Of a stretch of DNA of 42,001 nucleotides, positions 1 through 9,549 are shown piece by piece. Under the pieces are notes generated by a model, which was given only the letters and a program-made list of their open reading frames with translations, was not told where the DNA came from and did no database searches. The DNA is from Armatimonadetes bacterium UBA5419. Lineage in GTDB: Bacteria > Armatimonadota > UBA10988. The stretch lies in assembly GCA_002409445.1 (NCBI GenBank), contig DHNJ01000016.1:1-42001 (forward strand), given 5' to 3'. Position 1 is the stretch's first letter, and each line of letters begins with the position of its first letter. A program made the position numbers and the translations under genes.

Positions 1-1
1 G

Positions 2-3000
2 CCGACGCTCGGCCCGCCCGCGCGGCCGGCGCGCTGGGCGCTGGCGCGCCTCACCGAGCCGCTCGACACCGACGGCATGCTCGCCTACCTGCCCGCCTGC
101 CTGGCGCTCGGCACCGACCTGGCCTTCTACCGCGGCGGGCAGAGTGCGCTGCTGCAAGCGGTCAGCGGCCTGCCACCGGCCGCCTTCGCGCGCGTCGACG
201 TCTGGGCCGCGGCGGCCGATGTGGAGCCCGCCCTCCTGACCTACGTTGATGAGTGGACCGAGGGCGCGGTCGACGGCCGCAGCTGGCGGTATGTCGTGCC
301 GGTGGACCAGGACGCTCCGACCTTGCTGGTGGCTGCTGTGAGAGATCCTTTCCTGTCGGCGCGTGCGTACGGTTGGCTGCAGAGCATCGACTCCGCCTTG
401 GCGGACCAGCTCGGCCGCCTCAGTGCGCTGCGCGACCGCCTTCACCAGTTGGCCATCGCCCCCGAGTCGGACAAGCGGCGTCGCCGCTATCTTGGCGCGG
501 TGCTCATCGCGATTGAGGAGAAGCAACGCAGCCACGACCAGTGGGGTTCGTACCGCGTCGCGGGCGACGTCGACCGCCTGGCTGACTCGCTGGAGGACCT
601 GCAGAAGCGCGCCGACCAGGCCATGGCCGGCGAGGATCCGTACATCGATCGGCGCGGCAACGTCCTCCGCGGCTACGTCTCGATCATGGACGACACACTG
701 CAGCACTACGCGGTGGGTGTGCCGAACGCGTGGAAGCCGGGCGACAAGTACCCGCTGGTGCTGACCATGCACGGCTACGGGTTCGGCCAGTTCCTCGGCT
801 CGCCCGCGCCGGTCGAGAACGGCGTGATCCACGTCTCCGCGTTTGGGCGCGGCAACGGCGACTACAAGCTGTGGTGCGAGGAGGACCTGCGCGAGGTGGT
901 GCAGGCCTGTCTGGAAGACTACGGCTGCGACCCGGACCGCGTCTACGCGACGGGCGGGTCGATGGGCGGCACTGGCTCGTGGCACATCGCGACCATGTAC
1001 CCCGACGTCTTCGCCGCGATTGCGCCGATCATGGGCAACGCCAACCACCACGTCTGGGAGGAGGTCTGGGGCTGGGGACAACGCGAGAAGACGTTCATGA
1101 CGCCGTTCCGCGACTGGCTTGAGTCGACAACCTCGGCGTTCACCTATGCGGAGAACCTGCGCCACGTGCCCTCGTGGGTCGTCCATGGCGACCGCGACGA
1201 TATCGTCCCGGTCGGCCACTCGCGGACGATGGTCCAGCGCCTGCGCGGGCTGGGCTATCGCGTCGATTACGAGGAGCAGCCGGGCGTGGGCCACGGCGGG
1301 TTCGCCGCCGGCACCGAGGCGCGGGTCAAGCGCGCGATGCTGACCCAGCGGCGCGACCCCTGGCCGCGGCGTGTGACCTTCAAGACCAGCTGGCCGCGCT
1401 ACCAGCGAGCCTACTGGATCCGCCTGGAGCGCGCTTCCCGGCCGGCGGTGGAGGCGCAGATTGACGCGCGCGTGCTGGGTCAGACGATCGAGTTGACCGC
1501 GGTCGAGGTTGACCGTCTCAGCCTCACGCTGGCCGCGCCGTTGATCGACGTCGGCCAGCCGGTCCGCGTCACCGTCAACGAAGCAACCGCCTTCGACGAC
1601 CTGGTGCCGCCTGACGGTGTGGTGCGCCTGGGTCAGGTCGAGGGCAAGTGGCAGCCGGTGAACCGCCCCTCAGGTCTCGAGAAGAACGAGACTGTCGGCG
1701 GTCCGCTCGAGCACACCTACATGGGTCGCTTCCTGCTGGTCTATGGCACCACGGGCGACGAACGGACCAACCACGTCAACCGCCGAATGGCCGAGCAGGC
1801 CGCCGAGAAGTGGCGCCGATGGGGCCGGGAGCAGCCGGCGCGGATCAAGGCAGACCACGAGGTAACGCAGCAGGACATCGCCGACAGCAACCTGCTCTGC
1901 TATGGCTCGCCGGAGAGCAACAGCATCGTCGCGCAGGTCAACGACCAACTGCCGATCCGCTTCGTGCCGGCGACCGACACCGAACCGGGTGGCGTGACCA
2001 CCGGCAGCGAGACCTTCCGCGGCGTCGACGTCGGCCTGAAGATGTGCTATCCGAACCCGCTTAACCCTGAGCGCTGTGTCGGTGTGTTCGGCGGTGTCAC
2101 CTGGCGCGGTACCTGGGACATTGATGGTCGGTTCGGCAACTTCTTCGACTGGGGCGTCTTCGACGACCGCAACTGGTACGACTTCAATATCTTCGACCAG
2201 CAGACGCAGTCACCCGAGACGCACGTTCTGGTCGGCTACTTCGACGCCGACTGGCAGCTCGATGGCGGCCTACTGATCCGTGGCGACCGGGCCATGCGCG
2301 ACGCCGTGCAGCCCCGGCGTCCGCCGGACCCGATGGCTGGGCCGCCCACGGCCGATGAGATCTACCTCAGCGAGCTCGTGCCCATCCGCCAGCGACAGGA
2401 GAAGGGCGTTCTCGGCTACGACCAGAGCTTCGAAGGCAACCGCATCAAACTGGGCCAGACGACGTTCCGGCGCGGGCTCGGCATCCATCCCGAAGCCGAG
2501 ATGACTTACGACATCGGCGGTGAGTACGACCTGTTCGACGTCTGGGCGGGCATCGATCTGGAGGGCGCGACTTCCGTCGCCAGCGCGCGCGAGGACGCGG
2601 AGAAGGTTGCCTTCGAGGTCTGGGGCGACGGCCGGCTGCTGGCCGACAGCGGCGTCATGCGCTGGAACACGCCGCCGAAGCACTTCGTGGTGCGGGTCAC
2701 CGGGGTCAAAGAGCTGCGCCTCAACGCGCGGGCGATGGACGGGCGCAAGTGGCTGTTTGGCTCCGCGGCTTGGGGTGAAGCCCGCGTCACCCGCCTCAGC
2801 CGCCGACGCGCCGAGCTGGGCCCGGCTCTCGGGCAGCCGGTGCAGCGCGAGCGGCTGTCTCTGGATGGCAGTTGGCAGGTCGCCGACTACGCCGTCGGCG
2901 CCGGCCTGGTTGAGGGCGCCGACGAGGGCGCTGGGGCGCGCACGGCGATCAACCTGCCGGGTAACCTGGCTGCCGGCCTGGCCGCGGCCGGCCGGCTGGC

Positions 3001-5845
3001 CGCGCTCGACACAGCGGACGGGCTCAAGGCGGCGGCGGCGCTCGTCGACCGCGAGTGGTGGCTGACGCGCGAGTTCGAGGTGCCGACGGCCTGGCGCGGG
3101 CGCGGCCTGCGGCTGCGGCTGGGTGGCGTCGTCGGGGTGGCTGAGGTTTGGCTCAACGGGCAGCACATCGGCCGTACGAGCGGCGCGCCGGAGGACACGG
3201 CGGAGCTGGACCTCGGCCCATGGGCGACCGCCGGCGGGACCAACACGCTCGCGCTCCGCCTGACCGCGGCACCGGCCGAGTGGAGCGGCGTAACCTGGTG
3301 GCAGACACCGACCCGCGCCACCGTTCTGGCCCCGCCCGTGGCCTGGGGTGACGACGGCGGTGGAGTCTGCCTGCCGCTGGGCGTCCACGGCGCGCTGGAA
3401 GTGCAGGCGGTCGGTCCGCTCCAGCTATCGCCGCTGCGGGTGGAGACGGCGCTGCTTGATGTGGCGCCGGCCGGCGAGCAGGCCGAGGTGCCCGCGCGGC
3501 TCCGGCTGCGCGGTGATCTGACCGCCGCGGCGGACGCGCCCGACACGGCGCAGGTGCGGGTACGCCTGGACAGCATGGTGCCGGACGAGCCGGGTCTGGA
3601 GCGCGTGGTCGACGTCAACCTGCAGCCCGGCGCAACCGTGCCGTACGAGGTCGAGCTGGATGTGCCCGCGACCAAGGTTTGGTGGCCAGCGGGTTGGGGC
3701 AGGCCGGCGCTCTACCGGCTCACGGTCAGCCTCGAGGGTGCCGGCGTAGCCAGCGATGTACGTACGGCGACCGTCGGGTTTCGTGACTGCGGCATCGGCC
3801 AGAACAGCCTGCAGCTGAACGGCCGCCCGTGGACGCCGCGGCTGGCGCGCTGGAAGCCGGTCGACCGGTACCTGCGCGCGTCCACCGACGGCACGCGACG
3901 CACCCTCGAGGCGGCCCTGGCCGCCGGCCTGAACGGTCTGCGGGTTGAGTCTGGCGCGGCGCACGCGTCCCCGGACCTGTTGGATCTGTGCGACGAACTG
4001 GGCCTAGTGGTCGTGCCGGAGGTGCCGTTGGACGGCGGCGCACCCAACCTCGCGCGTGAGTTGGTCATCGCGGAGGCGCGCGGCTGGACGGACCTGGCTG
4101 CAGGGCACCCGTCCGTCCTGGGCTTCGCCCTGGGCCACGAGGGCTCGCCGCAGAGCCAGGTGGTCGCCGCGGCGGCAGAGTTCGCGCAGGCGATGCCCGA
4201 AGCGCTCCTGCTCTCACCGACCGCGCGTGAGGCCGGCGCACAGACTTGGACCTGGATTCGTGCCGCAGGCGACGCGGCGCTGACGCTGCCCGCGTGGCAA
4301 CTTAACCCGGTGCCGACGCTGCCGTCGCGCTGGAGCGCTGGCGGACGACCCGCCCTAGACGGAACAGGCGAGCTCTGGCCGCAGACCGCACAATGGACGG
4401 ACCTTGGTGGGTCGACCGCCGAACCAGCGCGTCTGACTGCGATGATGGGCGACGCCGCCGATATGGCCGCCCTGGCCCGACGCCTTCGATGGCTACAGGC
4501 AGAGACGTTGCAGCAGGACTTGGCCGCCTGGCAGGGCGAGACGTTGTGCGTCGACAGCCTGACGGAGAGCTGGGCGCGGGTAGGCGGTGCGCTCGTTGAC
4601 CACAGCGGCGCAGTGCGGCCGGGGTGGGGGGTGCTCGCCGAGCGGCTTACGCCCGGGGCGGTCTGGCCGGAACTGGACAGGGACGCGCTGGCACGGGGCG
4701 ACAAGCTCGAGCTGCGGGCAGGTACGGCTAGCGAGCCGCCGGATCGCCGGGTGCGGCTGCGGGTCATGGATCTCGGCGGTGGCGTCTGGGCCGAGCAGGA
4801 GTTCGAGCGGCGCACCGCACCGGAGCAACGACGCTTGATCTGGCAGCCGGACATCTCGGGCCCCGGTGGTGCGTTCGTGGTCCTAGCCGAACTGGCGGGC
4901 CAGCCGGCGCGGACCGTTGGCGCACCGGTGGTGCTTGATGCTAGGCCAAGCGGCGGGGCATTGCCTGTCGTGCTGAGCGGTGCGCCCGTGGCGCTGCCAC
5001 GTGGCTTGGAGCAGGTGTCGGTCGGACCCGCCTGGTGGATCCGGGCCGATGGCGATCAGCCGTTGGCTTGGCGCGTGGCGCTGGACTCTGGCGCGGGGTT
5101 GTTCATCGATGGCTGGCCGGCGCGGGGCACCGAGTCCATCGCGCCGGGCCGCACTGAGTTCCCGGCACAAGGTTCGACGTATGCCAGCCCGCGCGTGCCC
5201 CAGGTCCGCACACCGGACCACCCGGTTCTTGCCGGCGTGCCCGAGTGGCCCGGGGTGAGCGACGCCGAGCCACTGCACCTGGTCTCCGGCGCGCTCGTCC
5301 TGGTCGAGGCTGAGGGCGGGCGACCGCTGCTGGTCGAGACGAACGAGGGTGATCAGCGCATCTTGTGGCTGCTTGCGCGGCCGAGCTACCGCGCCAAGCT
5401 GACGGCCTGGGCGGGCTGGCGGAGGCTGATGCTGAATGCTGTGGCCTACGTTGGCGGCGCACCGTACGGCCGGCTAGAGCAGGCGCTGGGTGTCAGTGGA
5501 TCGGCGGCCTGGCGCCCGTTCGAGAGCGCTCCGGCCCAGACCATCGCGCTGGCCGCAGAGGGCGAGGCGGAGACGACGCGGCCCGGCGTGGTGCGGCGCA
5601 AGGTCACGGTGACCAACCGCGGCACCGGCTACGCGCCGTTCGTCTGGCTGACGCTGAATGGGGTGCCCGGTGGTGCGTTGGCCACGTTGCGACCCAACGG
5701 CTTCAGCCTGGCGCCGGGCGAAGCCGAGACCGTGTGGCTTGAGGCGCAGACCGAAACGGCGCCACTGGCGGCCGAGGTGACCGTGTCTAGTGGTGGCTGG
5801 GGCGTCCAGCCCGTGGATCTAGCAGTGCGTTTGGACGGGGGCTAG
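2..5845 (+). CDS. Secreted-type multidomain protein: CE1-like esterase, NPCBM domain, GH2-like region (5' end outside window)
   Basis: The frame is open back to base 2, so the true start lies upstream; the first internal ATG is at 77 and residue numbers count from it. Residues about 205-430 form an alpha/beta-hydrolase of the feruloyl-esterase/dienelactone-hydrolase type. The nucleophile is Ser295 in TGGSMGG, with Asp near 372-375 (HGDRDDIVP) and His406 (GVGHGG). Residues about 560-750 are an unnamed segment (YPNPLNPERCVGVFGG) seen after such hydrolases in related phyla. Residues about 763-905 match the NPCBM/NEW2 carbohydrate-binding domain. From about 915 there is a GH2 sugar-binding jelly roll (EVWLNGQHIG), Ig-like domains and a degenerate TIM barrel. 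The usual GH2 'NE' appears as HE in FALGHEGS, so glycosidase activity is uncertain. Function is inferred as deacylation of a plant glycan. It ends TAG and overlaps the convergent HEAT gene by 59 nt. Confidence 0.85.
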   Translation, partial: PTLGPPARPARWALARLTEPLDTDGMLAYLPACLALGTDLAFYRGGQSALLQAVSGLPPAAFARVDVWAAAADVEPALLTYVDEWTEGAVDGRSWRYVVPVDQDAPTLLVAAVRDPFLSARAYGWLQSIDSALADQLGRLSALRDRLHQLAIAPESDKRRRRYLGAVLIAIEEKQRSHDQWGSYRVAGDVDRLADSLEDLQKRADQAMAGEDPYIDRRGNVLRGYVSIMDDTLQHYAVGVPNAWKPGDKYPLVLTMHGYGFGQFLGSPAPVENGVIHVSAFGRGNGDYKLWCEEDLREVVQACLEDYGCDPDRVYATGGSMGGTGSWHIATMYPDVFAAIAPIMGNANHHVWEEVWGWGQREKTFMTPFRDWLESTTSAFTYAENLRHVPSWVVHGDRDDIVPVGHSRTMVQRLRGLGYRVDYEEQPGVGHGGFAAGTEARVKRAMLTQRRDPWPRRVTFKTSWPRYQRAYWIRLERASRPAVEAQIDARVLGQTIELTAVEVDRLSLTLAAPLIDVGQPVRVTVNEATAFDDLVPPDGVVRLGQVEGKWQPVNRPSGLEKNETVGGPLEHTYMGRFLLVYGTTGDERTNHVNRRMAEQAAEKWRRWGREQPARIKADHEVTQQDIADSNLLCYGSPESNSIVAQVNDQLPIRFVPATDTEPGGVTTGSETFRGVDVGLKMCYPNPLNPERCVGVFGGVTWRGTWDIDGRFGNFFDWGVFDDRNWYDFNIFDQQTQSPETHVLVGYFDADWQLDGGLLIRGDRAMRDAVQPRRPPDPMAGPPTADEIYLSELVPIRQRQEKGVLGYDQSFEGNRIKLGQTTFRRGLGIHPEAEMTYDIGGEYDLFDVWAGIDLEGATSVASAREDAEKVAFEVWGDGRLLADSGVMRWNTPPKHFVVRVTGVKELRLNARAMDGRKWLFGSAAWGEARVTRLSRRRAELGPALGQPVQRERLSLDGSWQVADYAVGAGLVEGADEGAGARTAINLPGNLAAGLAAAGRLAALDTADGLKAAAALVDREWWLTREFEVPTAWRGRGLRLRLGGVVGVAEVWLNGQHIGRTSGAPEDTAELDLGPWATAGGTNTLALRLTAAPAEWSGVTWWQTPTRATVLAPPVAWGDDGGGVCLPLGVHGALEVQAVGPLQLSPLRVETALLDVAPAGEQAEVPARLRLRGDLTAAADAPDTAQVRVRLDSMVPDEPGLERVVDVNLQPGATVPYEVELDVPATKVWWPAGWGRPALYRLTVSLEGAGVASDVRTATVGFRDCGIGQNSLQLNGRPWTPRLARWKPVDRYLRASTDGTRRTLEAALAAGLNGLRVESGAAHASPDLLDLCDELGLVVVPEVPLDGGAPNLARELVIAEARGWTDLAAGHPSVLGFALGHEGSPQSQVVAAAAEFAQAMPEALLLSPTAREAGAQTWTWIRAAGDAALTLPAWQLNPVPTLPSRWSAGGRPALDGTGELWPQTAQWTDLGGSTAEPARLTAMMGDAADMAALARRLRWLQAETLQQDLAAWQGETLCVDSLTESWARVGGALVDHSGAVRPGWGVLAERLTPGAVWPELDRDALARGDKLELRAGTASEPPDRRVRLRVMDLGGGVWAEQEFERRTAPEQRRLIWQPDISGPGGAFVVLAELAGQPARTVGAPVVLDARPSGGALPVVLSGAPVALPRGLEQVSVGPAWWIRADGDQPLAWRVALDSGAGLFIDGWPARGTESIAPGRTEFPAQGSTYASPRVPQVRTPDHPVLAGVPEWPGVSDAEPLHLVSGALVLVEAEGGRPLLVETNEGDQRILWLLARPSYRAKLTAWAGWRRLMLNAVAYVGGAPYGRLEQALGVSGSAAWRPFESAPAQTIALAAEGEAETTRPGVVRRKVTVTNRGTGYAPFVWLTLNGVPGGALATLRPNGFSLAPGEAETVWLEAQTETAPLAAEVTVSSGGWGVQPVDLAVRLDGG

Positions 5846-6515
5846 CCGCGTCGCCCGAGGCGGCCTCTTGATGTTGCCGGACCCAGCGGTGGCGCAGCCG
5901 CTTGGCTGTGGCTTGGCGGTCCTCGACCGCCGAGGGACTCCGATCCGGTGCGTCCTCGGCATTGGCGAGCGCCCAGGCGGCGAGCACACCTTCCTCGACA
6001 CCTAGCTCGGCCAGCGCCTTGGCCGCGGCCCAGCGGACGGTCCATGATTCGTGGTCGAGGTGTTCGTTAAGTAGCGCCCCGAAGCGCTCCTGACCGGACC
6101 AACCCAATGCATGCAACCAACGGGCGAGATCCTCAGGCCGCTTGCTCCACGCCTCACGCACGCGGTCCAGCGCCTCGGCCGCCGCGCCTACCTGTTGGCT
6201 AGCGAGGGCGACCAGTGAGACCACACCAAGTTCGTCGGGCACCAGCGCCCAGCGGGTCAGCGGCTCGATGGCCTCGCGGCTACGGATCTGCCAGAAGGCG
6301 AGCGCCGAGGCGAGACGCACTTTCGGGGCCGCGTCGTCGAGTAACTCCACCAAACGCTGCGCGACGGTCCGGCTGCGTCGCAGCATGGAGGTGGTGCCGA
6401 TCAGCGAGCGCACCGCCATGTGCCGCTCGGTCCAGTCATCGCTCGCGGCGAGGGCCAGCCACGCCTCGACCGAAGGCGATGGACCCATCAACTGATGTGG
6501 TTGGTCGTCGGTCAT
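5787..6515 (-). CDS. HEAT-repeat protein
   Basis: A 242-aa protein of repeated helical pairs rich in Ala, Leu and Arg, such as WTERHMAVRSLIG, APKVRLASALAFW and WTVRWAAAKALAELG. These match the HEAT/PBS-lyase-like repeat pattern. No signal peptide or membrane segment is seen. The ATG at 6515 begins MTDDQPHQLMG; the frame is open further upstream, but that part overlaps the preceding gene and reads as low-complexity shadow. It starts 7 nt after the stop of the PLP trans-sulfuration gene, so the two are probably co-transcribed. HEAT proteins are usually protein-binding scaffolds, and some act as lyases or chaperones for bilins. Nothing here identifies the partner. Its 3' end overlaps the convergent esterase gene. 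Confidence 0.75.
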   Translation of the reverse strand: MTDDQPHQLMGPSPSVEAWLALAASDDWTERHMAVRSLIGTTSMLRRSRTVAQRLVELLDDAAPKVRLASALAFWQIRSREAIEPLTRWALVPDELGVVSLVALASQQVGAAAEALDRVREAWSKRPEDLARWLHALGWSGQERFGALLNEHLDHESWTVRWAAAKALAELGVEEGVLAAWALANAEDAPDRSPSAVEDRQATAKRLRHRWVRQHQEAASGDAASPRPNALLDPRAGRPSHH

Positions 6516-6522
6516 AGCACGA

Positions 6523-7701
6523 CTATAGCTGGCGCAGCCCGCGGGCCAGGTCGGCGCGCAGGTCGTCGACATCCTCAAGGCCGATGGACAAGCGGACGAG
6601 TTGATCCGTCAGCCCCAGCCGGTCACGGTCCTCACGCGTCAGCCCGTGCCGCATCATCACACCCAAGTGGAGCGCCAAGCTTTCTACTCCACCCAAGCTT
6701 GTACCCAGGTAGATGACCTGCAATGCATCAACGAAGCGCCCGACACCGTCTAGGTCCGCGTCGAGCTCAATACTGAGCACCGCGCCATAGGCCGACATCT
6801 GCCCGCGGGCGGACGCATGGTCGGGGTTGGACTCGAGGCCCGGGTAGTAGACGGCGCGCACGCCGGGCTGCGCTTCCAGCCAGCGGGCCAAGTCCAGGGC
6901 TGTGGCGCTGCTGTGCTTCACACGTAGCGACAGCGTCTTTAGACCGCGCAACAGCAGGAAGGCGGGGTCGGCATCGAGCGTGGCGCCGAGGTTAAGATGC
7001 AATGCTCGCACCTCGTCGATGAGTTCCTGGCGGCCTGCGACAACACCGGCGAGCAGGTCGTTGTGGCCGGCGAGGTACTTGGTGGCGCTGTGGAGGACAA
7101 GGTCGGCGCCGTGCTCAAGTGGGCGCAGCAGGGCGGGGGAGGCGAGTGTCGCGTCGACAACCAGCAGCGCGCCGGCGCGGTGGCAGACCTCGGCTAGGTC
7201 GCTGAGGCTCGGCAGCCGCAGGTGCGGATTGGTGGGGGCTTCGACCATCACCAGACGCGTCCGCGCGTCCAGTTCCGCCGCAACGTTGTCCACCAGGTCA
7301 TCGACTGGCACCCAGTCGCCCTGGATGCCCCAGCGCGGCAACGAGTCGCGAATGAAGCCAAGCGATCGACGGTAGCCATCGTCTGCCACCAGCATGCGAT
7401 CACCCGTTCGCAGGAGTGCGAGTAGCGTCGTGCTTAGCGCGGCCATGCCAGAACTGGAGGCAACGGCGTCGTCAGCGCCTTCGAGAACGGCCATCTTGCG
7501 CTCGACGGCGCGGACCGTCGGGTTCGCGGTGCGCCCGTACTCAAAGCAAGTGATGTCGCCGGCGGCGTAGGCGTCCATCGCCGCAAGGCTGCCGAAGACG
7601 AATGGCGCGGAGCGGATGACCGGCGTGGTCAGGGCGCCAGTCGACGGGTCCGGCTGCTGGCCAGCGTGGACGGCGTTGGTGTCGAAGTGTTGGTTGGACA
7701 T
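6523..7701 (-). CDS. PLP-dependent trans-sulfuration enzyme (cystathionine gamma-synthase/beta-lyase family)
   Basis: A 392-aa fold-type I PLP enzyme of the Cys/Met metabolism family. Seen in the sequence: the phosphate-binding YGR (Tyr55 from the chosen start), the SSSGMAAL loop, VVDATLASP preceding the cofactor site, and the Schiff-base lysine Lys208 in SATKYLAGHND. The C-terminal SLGGVESLALH motif is the family's substrate-carboxylate region. The ATG at 7701 is preferred over an in-frame GTG at 7725 because GGAG lies 9 nt upstream. Family members act as cystathionine gamma-synthase, gamma- or beta-lyase, or O-acetylhomoserine sulfhydrylase; sequence reading alone does not separate these. 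It is cytoplasmic, in sulfur amino-acid metabolism. A HEAT gene follows 7 nt downstream. Confidence 0.9.
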   Translation of the reverse strand: MSNQHFDTNAVHAGQQPDPSTGALTTPVIRSAPFVFGSLAAMDAYAAGDITCFEYGRTANPTVRAVERKMAVLEGADDAVASSSGMAALSTTLLALLRTGDRMLVADDGYRRSLGFIRDSLPRWGIQGDWVPVDDLVDNVAAELDARTRLVMVEAPTNPHLRLPSLSDLAEVCHRAGALLVVDATLASPALLRPLEHGADLVLHSATKYLAGHNDLLAGVVAGRQELIDEVRALHLNLGATLDADPAFLLLRGLKTLSLRVKHSSATALDLARWLEAQPGVRAVYYPGLESNPDHASARGQMSAYGAVLSIELDADLDGVGRFVDALQVIYLGTSLGGVESLALHLGVMMRHGLTREDRDRLGLTDQLVRLSIGLEDVDDLRADLARGLRQL

Positions 7702-8157
7702 GCCGAGAAGCTCCAGCGCACTCACAGAGTGTCAGGCGGTTCGCGCCGGGCGTCAATGACCGTGGCTTGAACGAGCGGCAGCATCCCTGCCAAAACGAGC
7801 CCATAGACGCCGCGGTCAGCGGCGACAAGGTCTAGCGTCGGTGGGCGACCCGCCGGCGAAACGCGTGGTGCAAGCGTGTGGCGCAACGTGCGTGGCCCAG
7901 GTCGATTGCCCGCCAGACACAACGCACGCCACAGCATCACCCAGCCGTACCACCCACTCCAATTCTATCATAATCTACGTTATGTATACTTATGAGGAGC
8001 ACGATGGTGAGGCCGCGCCGGGCCACCTAGATGCGGCTCCGCGCGCGCGCCCTAGCCAATCCGCCACCTCGCTCGCGTGCGCGGCCTGACGCGTCCGGGC
8101 TGCGTTTCTTGTCGCGGCCTGCGTCGCCGGCTATGCTCGTACCCAACGGAGCTCACC
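7702..8157. promoter_or_regulatory. Divergent intergenic region with AT-rich island
   Basis: This is the only gene-free stretch over 300 nt. It separates the divergent PLP-enzyme and GH140-like genes, so it must hold their promoters. An AT-rich island at about 7955-7995 stands out sharply from the GC-rich surroundings. It contains CATAAT (7969-7974) and TATACT (7985-7990) on the plus strand and TATGAT on the minus strand, each a near match to a -10 box, but I find no convincing -35 partner. Just downstream is a short SD-led reading frame (8004-8030). No other gene is supported here. Confidence 0.4.
8004..8030 (+). other. Possible 8-codon leader peptide
   Basis: A strong SD-like GAGGAG (7994-7999) sits 4 nt before ATG at 8004. 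The frame reads M-V-R-P-R-R-A-T and then TAG. It lies just after the AT-rich promoter-like island and 127 nt before the GH140-like gene. The three Arg codons could in principle sense translation rate, but no attenuator hairpin pair was found. Chance occurrence is a real possibility. Confidence 0.25.
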
Positions 8158-9549
8158 ATGGTCATGCCGCTCGCGCTCAGCGCCCTGCTCGCCGCCGCCG
8201 CGCCGACCGACCTGCGAGTCAGCGACAACCAGCGCTTCCTCGTCCGCGCCGATGGTCAGCCGTTCTTCTGGTTGGCCGACACCGCCTGGGAGTTGTTCCA
8301 TCGGCTCGACCGCGCCGAGACCGATCACTACCTGCGCACGCGTGCCGGTCAAGGCTACACAGTGATCCAAGCCGTAGCGCTGGCCGAGCTGAACGGTCTG
8401 GGTGCGCCGACGCCTGCCGGACATCTGCCGCTGGTCGACGGCGACCCGGCGCGACCCGCGGTCGTCGACGGCCCGGACAACGACTACTGGGACCACGTCG
8501 ACTGGGTCGTCGCGCGCGCCAACGAACTGGGCTTGGTCATGGCGATGCTGCCGACTTGGGGCGCCTGGTGGCACGACGGCGACAATCCTCCGTTCACCGT
8601 CGAGAATGCCGGTATTTACGGTGAATGGCTTGGCCAGCGCTACGCTGGCGCGGCGATCGTCTGGGTGCTGGGCGGCGACCGGGTCATCGAGAACGACACG
8701 ATGCGCGCGATCGTCGAGGCGATGGCGGCCGGCTTGGCGCGGGGCGATGGCGGCCGGCATCTGCAGACCTTCCACCCGCGCGGCGGGTCCGGGTCGGCCG
8801 AGGTCTTCCACGACACCGCGTGGCTCGACTTCAACATGCGCCAGAACGGCCACGGGCCCGAATGGCGCGCCTACGCCAAGCTCACCGAGGACTACCAGCG
8901 CCAGCCGGTCAAGCCGGTGCTCGACGGTGAGCCGGTCTACGAGGACCACCCGCTGCATTTCGCGCCGCAGGACCACAGCCACTCGGTGGCCGCCGACTGT
9001 CGCCGGGCGGCGTACTGGAACCTGTTTCAGGGCGCGTTCGGCCACACCTACGGCCATCACTCGATCTGGCAGATGTTCGCTGAGGGCCGCGGGCCGGTCA
9101 ACGGGCCGTTGATGACCTGGCGTGAGGCACTGGTCCAGCCCGGCGCCCAGCAGATGCGCCACGCCCGGCAGTTGCTCGAGTCGCGGCCGTTCCTCACGCG
9201 CATCCCCGACGACAACCTGATCGTGCCGAGTTCGCCGCCGACGGCGGTGCCGGGGGCCGGGCGCTACCGCTTCGTCGCGACACGGTGCTCGGACGGCAGT
9301 TACCTAATGGTCTACGCGCCCGTGGGTCGCACGTTCCGCGTGCAGCTCGATAGCCTCAGCGGCGACCAAGCGGTCGCCTGGTGGTACGACCCGCGCACGG
9401 GCGAGGCGCAACGGCTCGGCGAGTTTGAGTCGACGGGCGAGCGCGAGTTCACCCCACCCTCGCGTGGCGAGGTGCTCGACTGGGTGCTTGTCATCGACGA
9501 CGCTGCGCGTGGCTTCGACCCGCCGGGCGCCGTGTCGCTGGTTGACTAG
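8158..9549 (+). CDS. GH140-like (DUF4038) glycoside hydrolase, apiosidase family
   Basis: A 463-aa secreted enzyme. The start is ATG at 8158 because GGAG (8148-8151) lies 6 nt upstream and the N-terminus MVMPLALSALLAAAAP is a short signal peptide. The body is a DUF4038 TIM barrel: FLVRADGQPFFWLADTAW near the N-terminus, IVWVLGGDR with candidate acid/base Asp174, and VLDGEPVYED with candidate nucleophile Glu258. A putative collagen-binding-type beta domain (YLMVYAPVGRTFRVQL) follows at the C-terminus. Characterised GH140 enzymes release apiose-capped side chains from rhamnogalacturonan II, which would suit a plant-wall degrader. Substrate here is inferred. Its TAG stop shares CTAG with the convergent methyltransferase gene. 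Confidence 0.85.
   Translation: MVMPLALSALLAAAAPTDLRVSDNQRFLVRADGQPFFWLADTAWELFHRLDRAETDHYLRTRAGQGYTVIQAVALAELNGLGAPTPAGHLPLVDGDPARPAVVDGPDNDYWDHVDWVVARANELGLVMAMLPTWGAWWHDGDNPPFTVENAGIYGEWLGQRYAGAAIVWVLGGDRVIENDTMRAIVEAMAAGLARGDGGRHLQTFHPRGGSGSAEVFHDTAWLDFNMRQNGHGPEWRAYAKLTEDYQRQPVKPVLDGEPVYEDHPLHFAPQDHSHSVAADCRRAAYWNLFQGAFGHTYGHHSIWQMFAEGRGPVNGPLMTWREALVQPGAQQMRHARQLLESRPFLTRIPDDNLIVPSSPPTAVPGAGRYRFVATRCSDGSYLMVYAPVGRTFRVQLDSLSGDQAVAWWYDPRTGEAQRLGEFESTGEREFTPPSRGEVLDWVLVIDDAARGFDPPGAVSLVD

Noticed and set aside
2270..3388. Minus-strand open frame inside the esterase/GH2 gene
   Set aside because: Shadow frame with Pro/Arg/Ala-rich composition overlying the NPCBM and GH2 regions.
7722..7940. 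72-codon minus-strand frame upstream of the PLP enzyme
   Set aside because: No recognisable motif, no convincing SD, and basic/Pro-rich composition; kept as intergenic.
8031..8624. Plus-strand frame starting right after the possible leader peptide
   Set aside because: It runs out of frame through the GH140-like gene and is Arg-rich, so it is a shadow.
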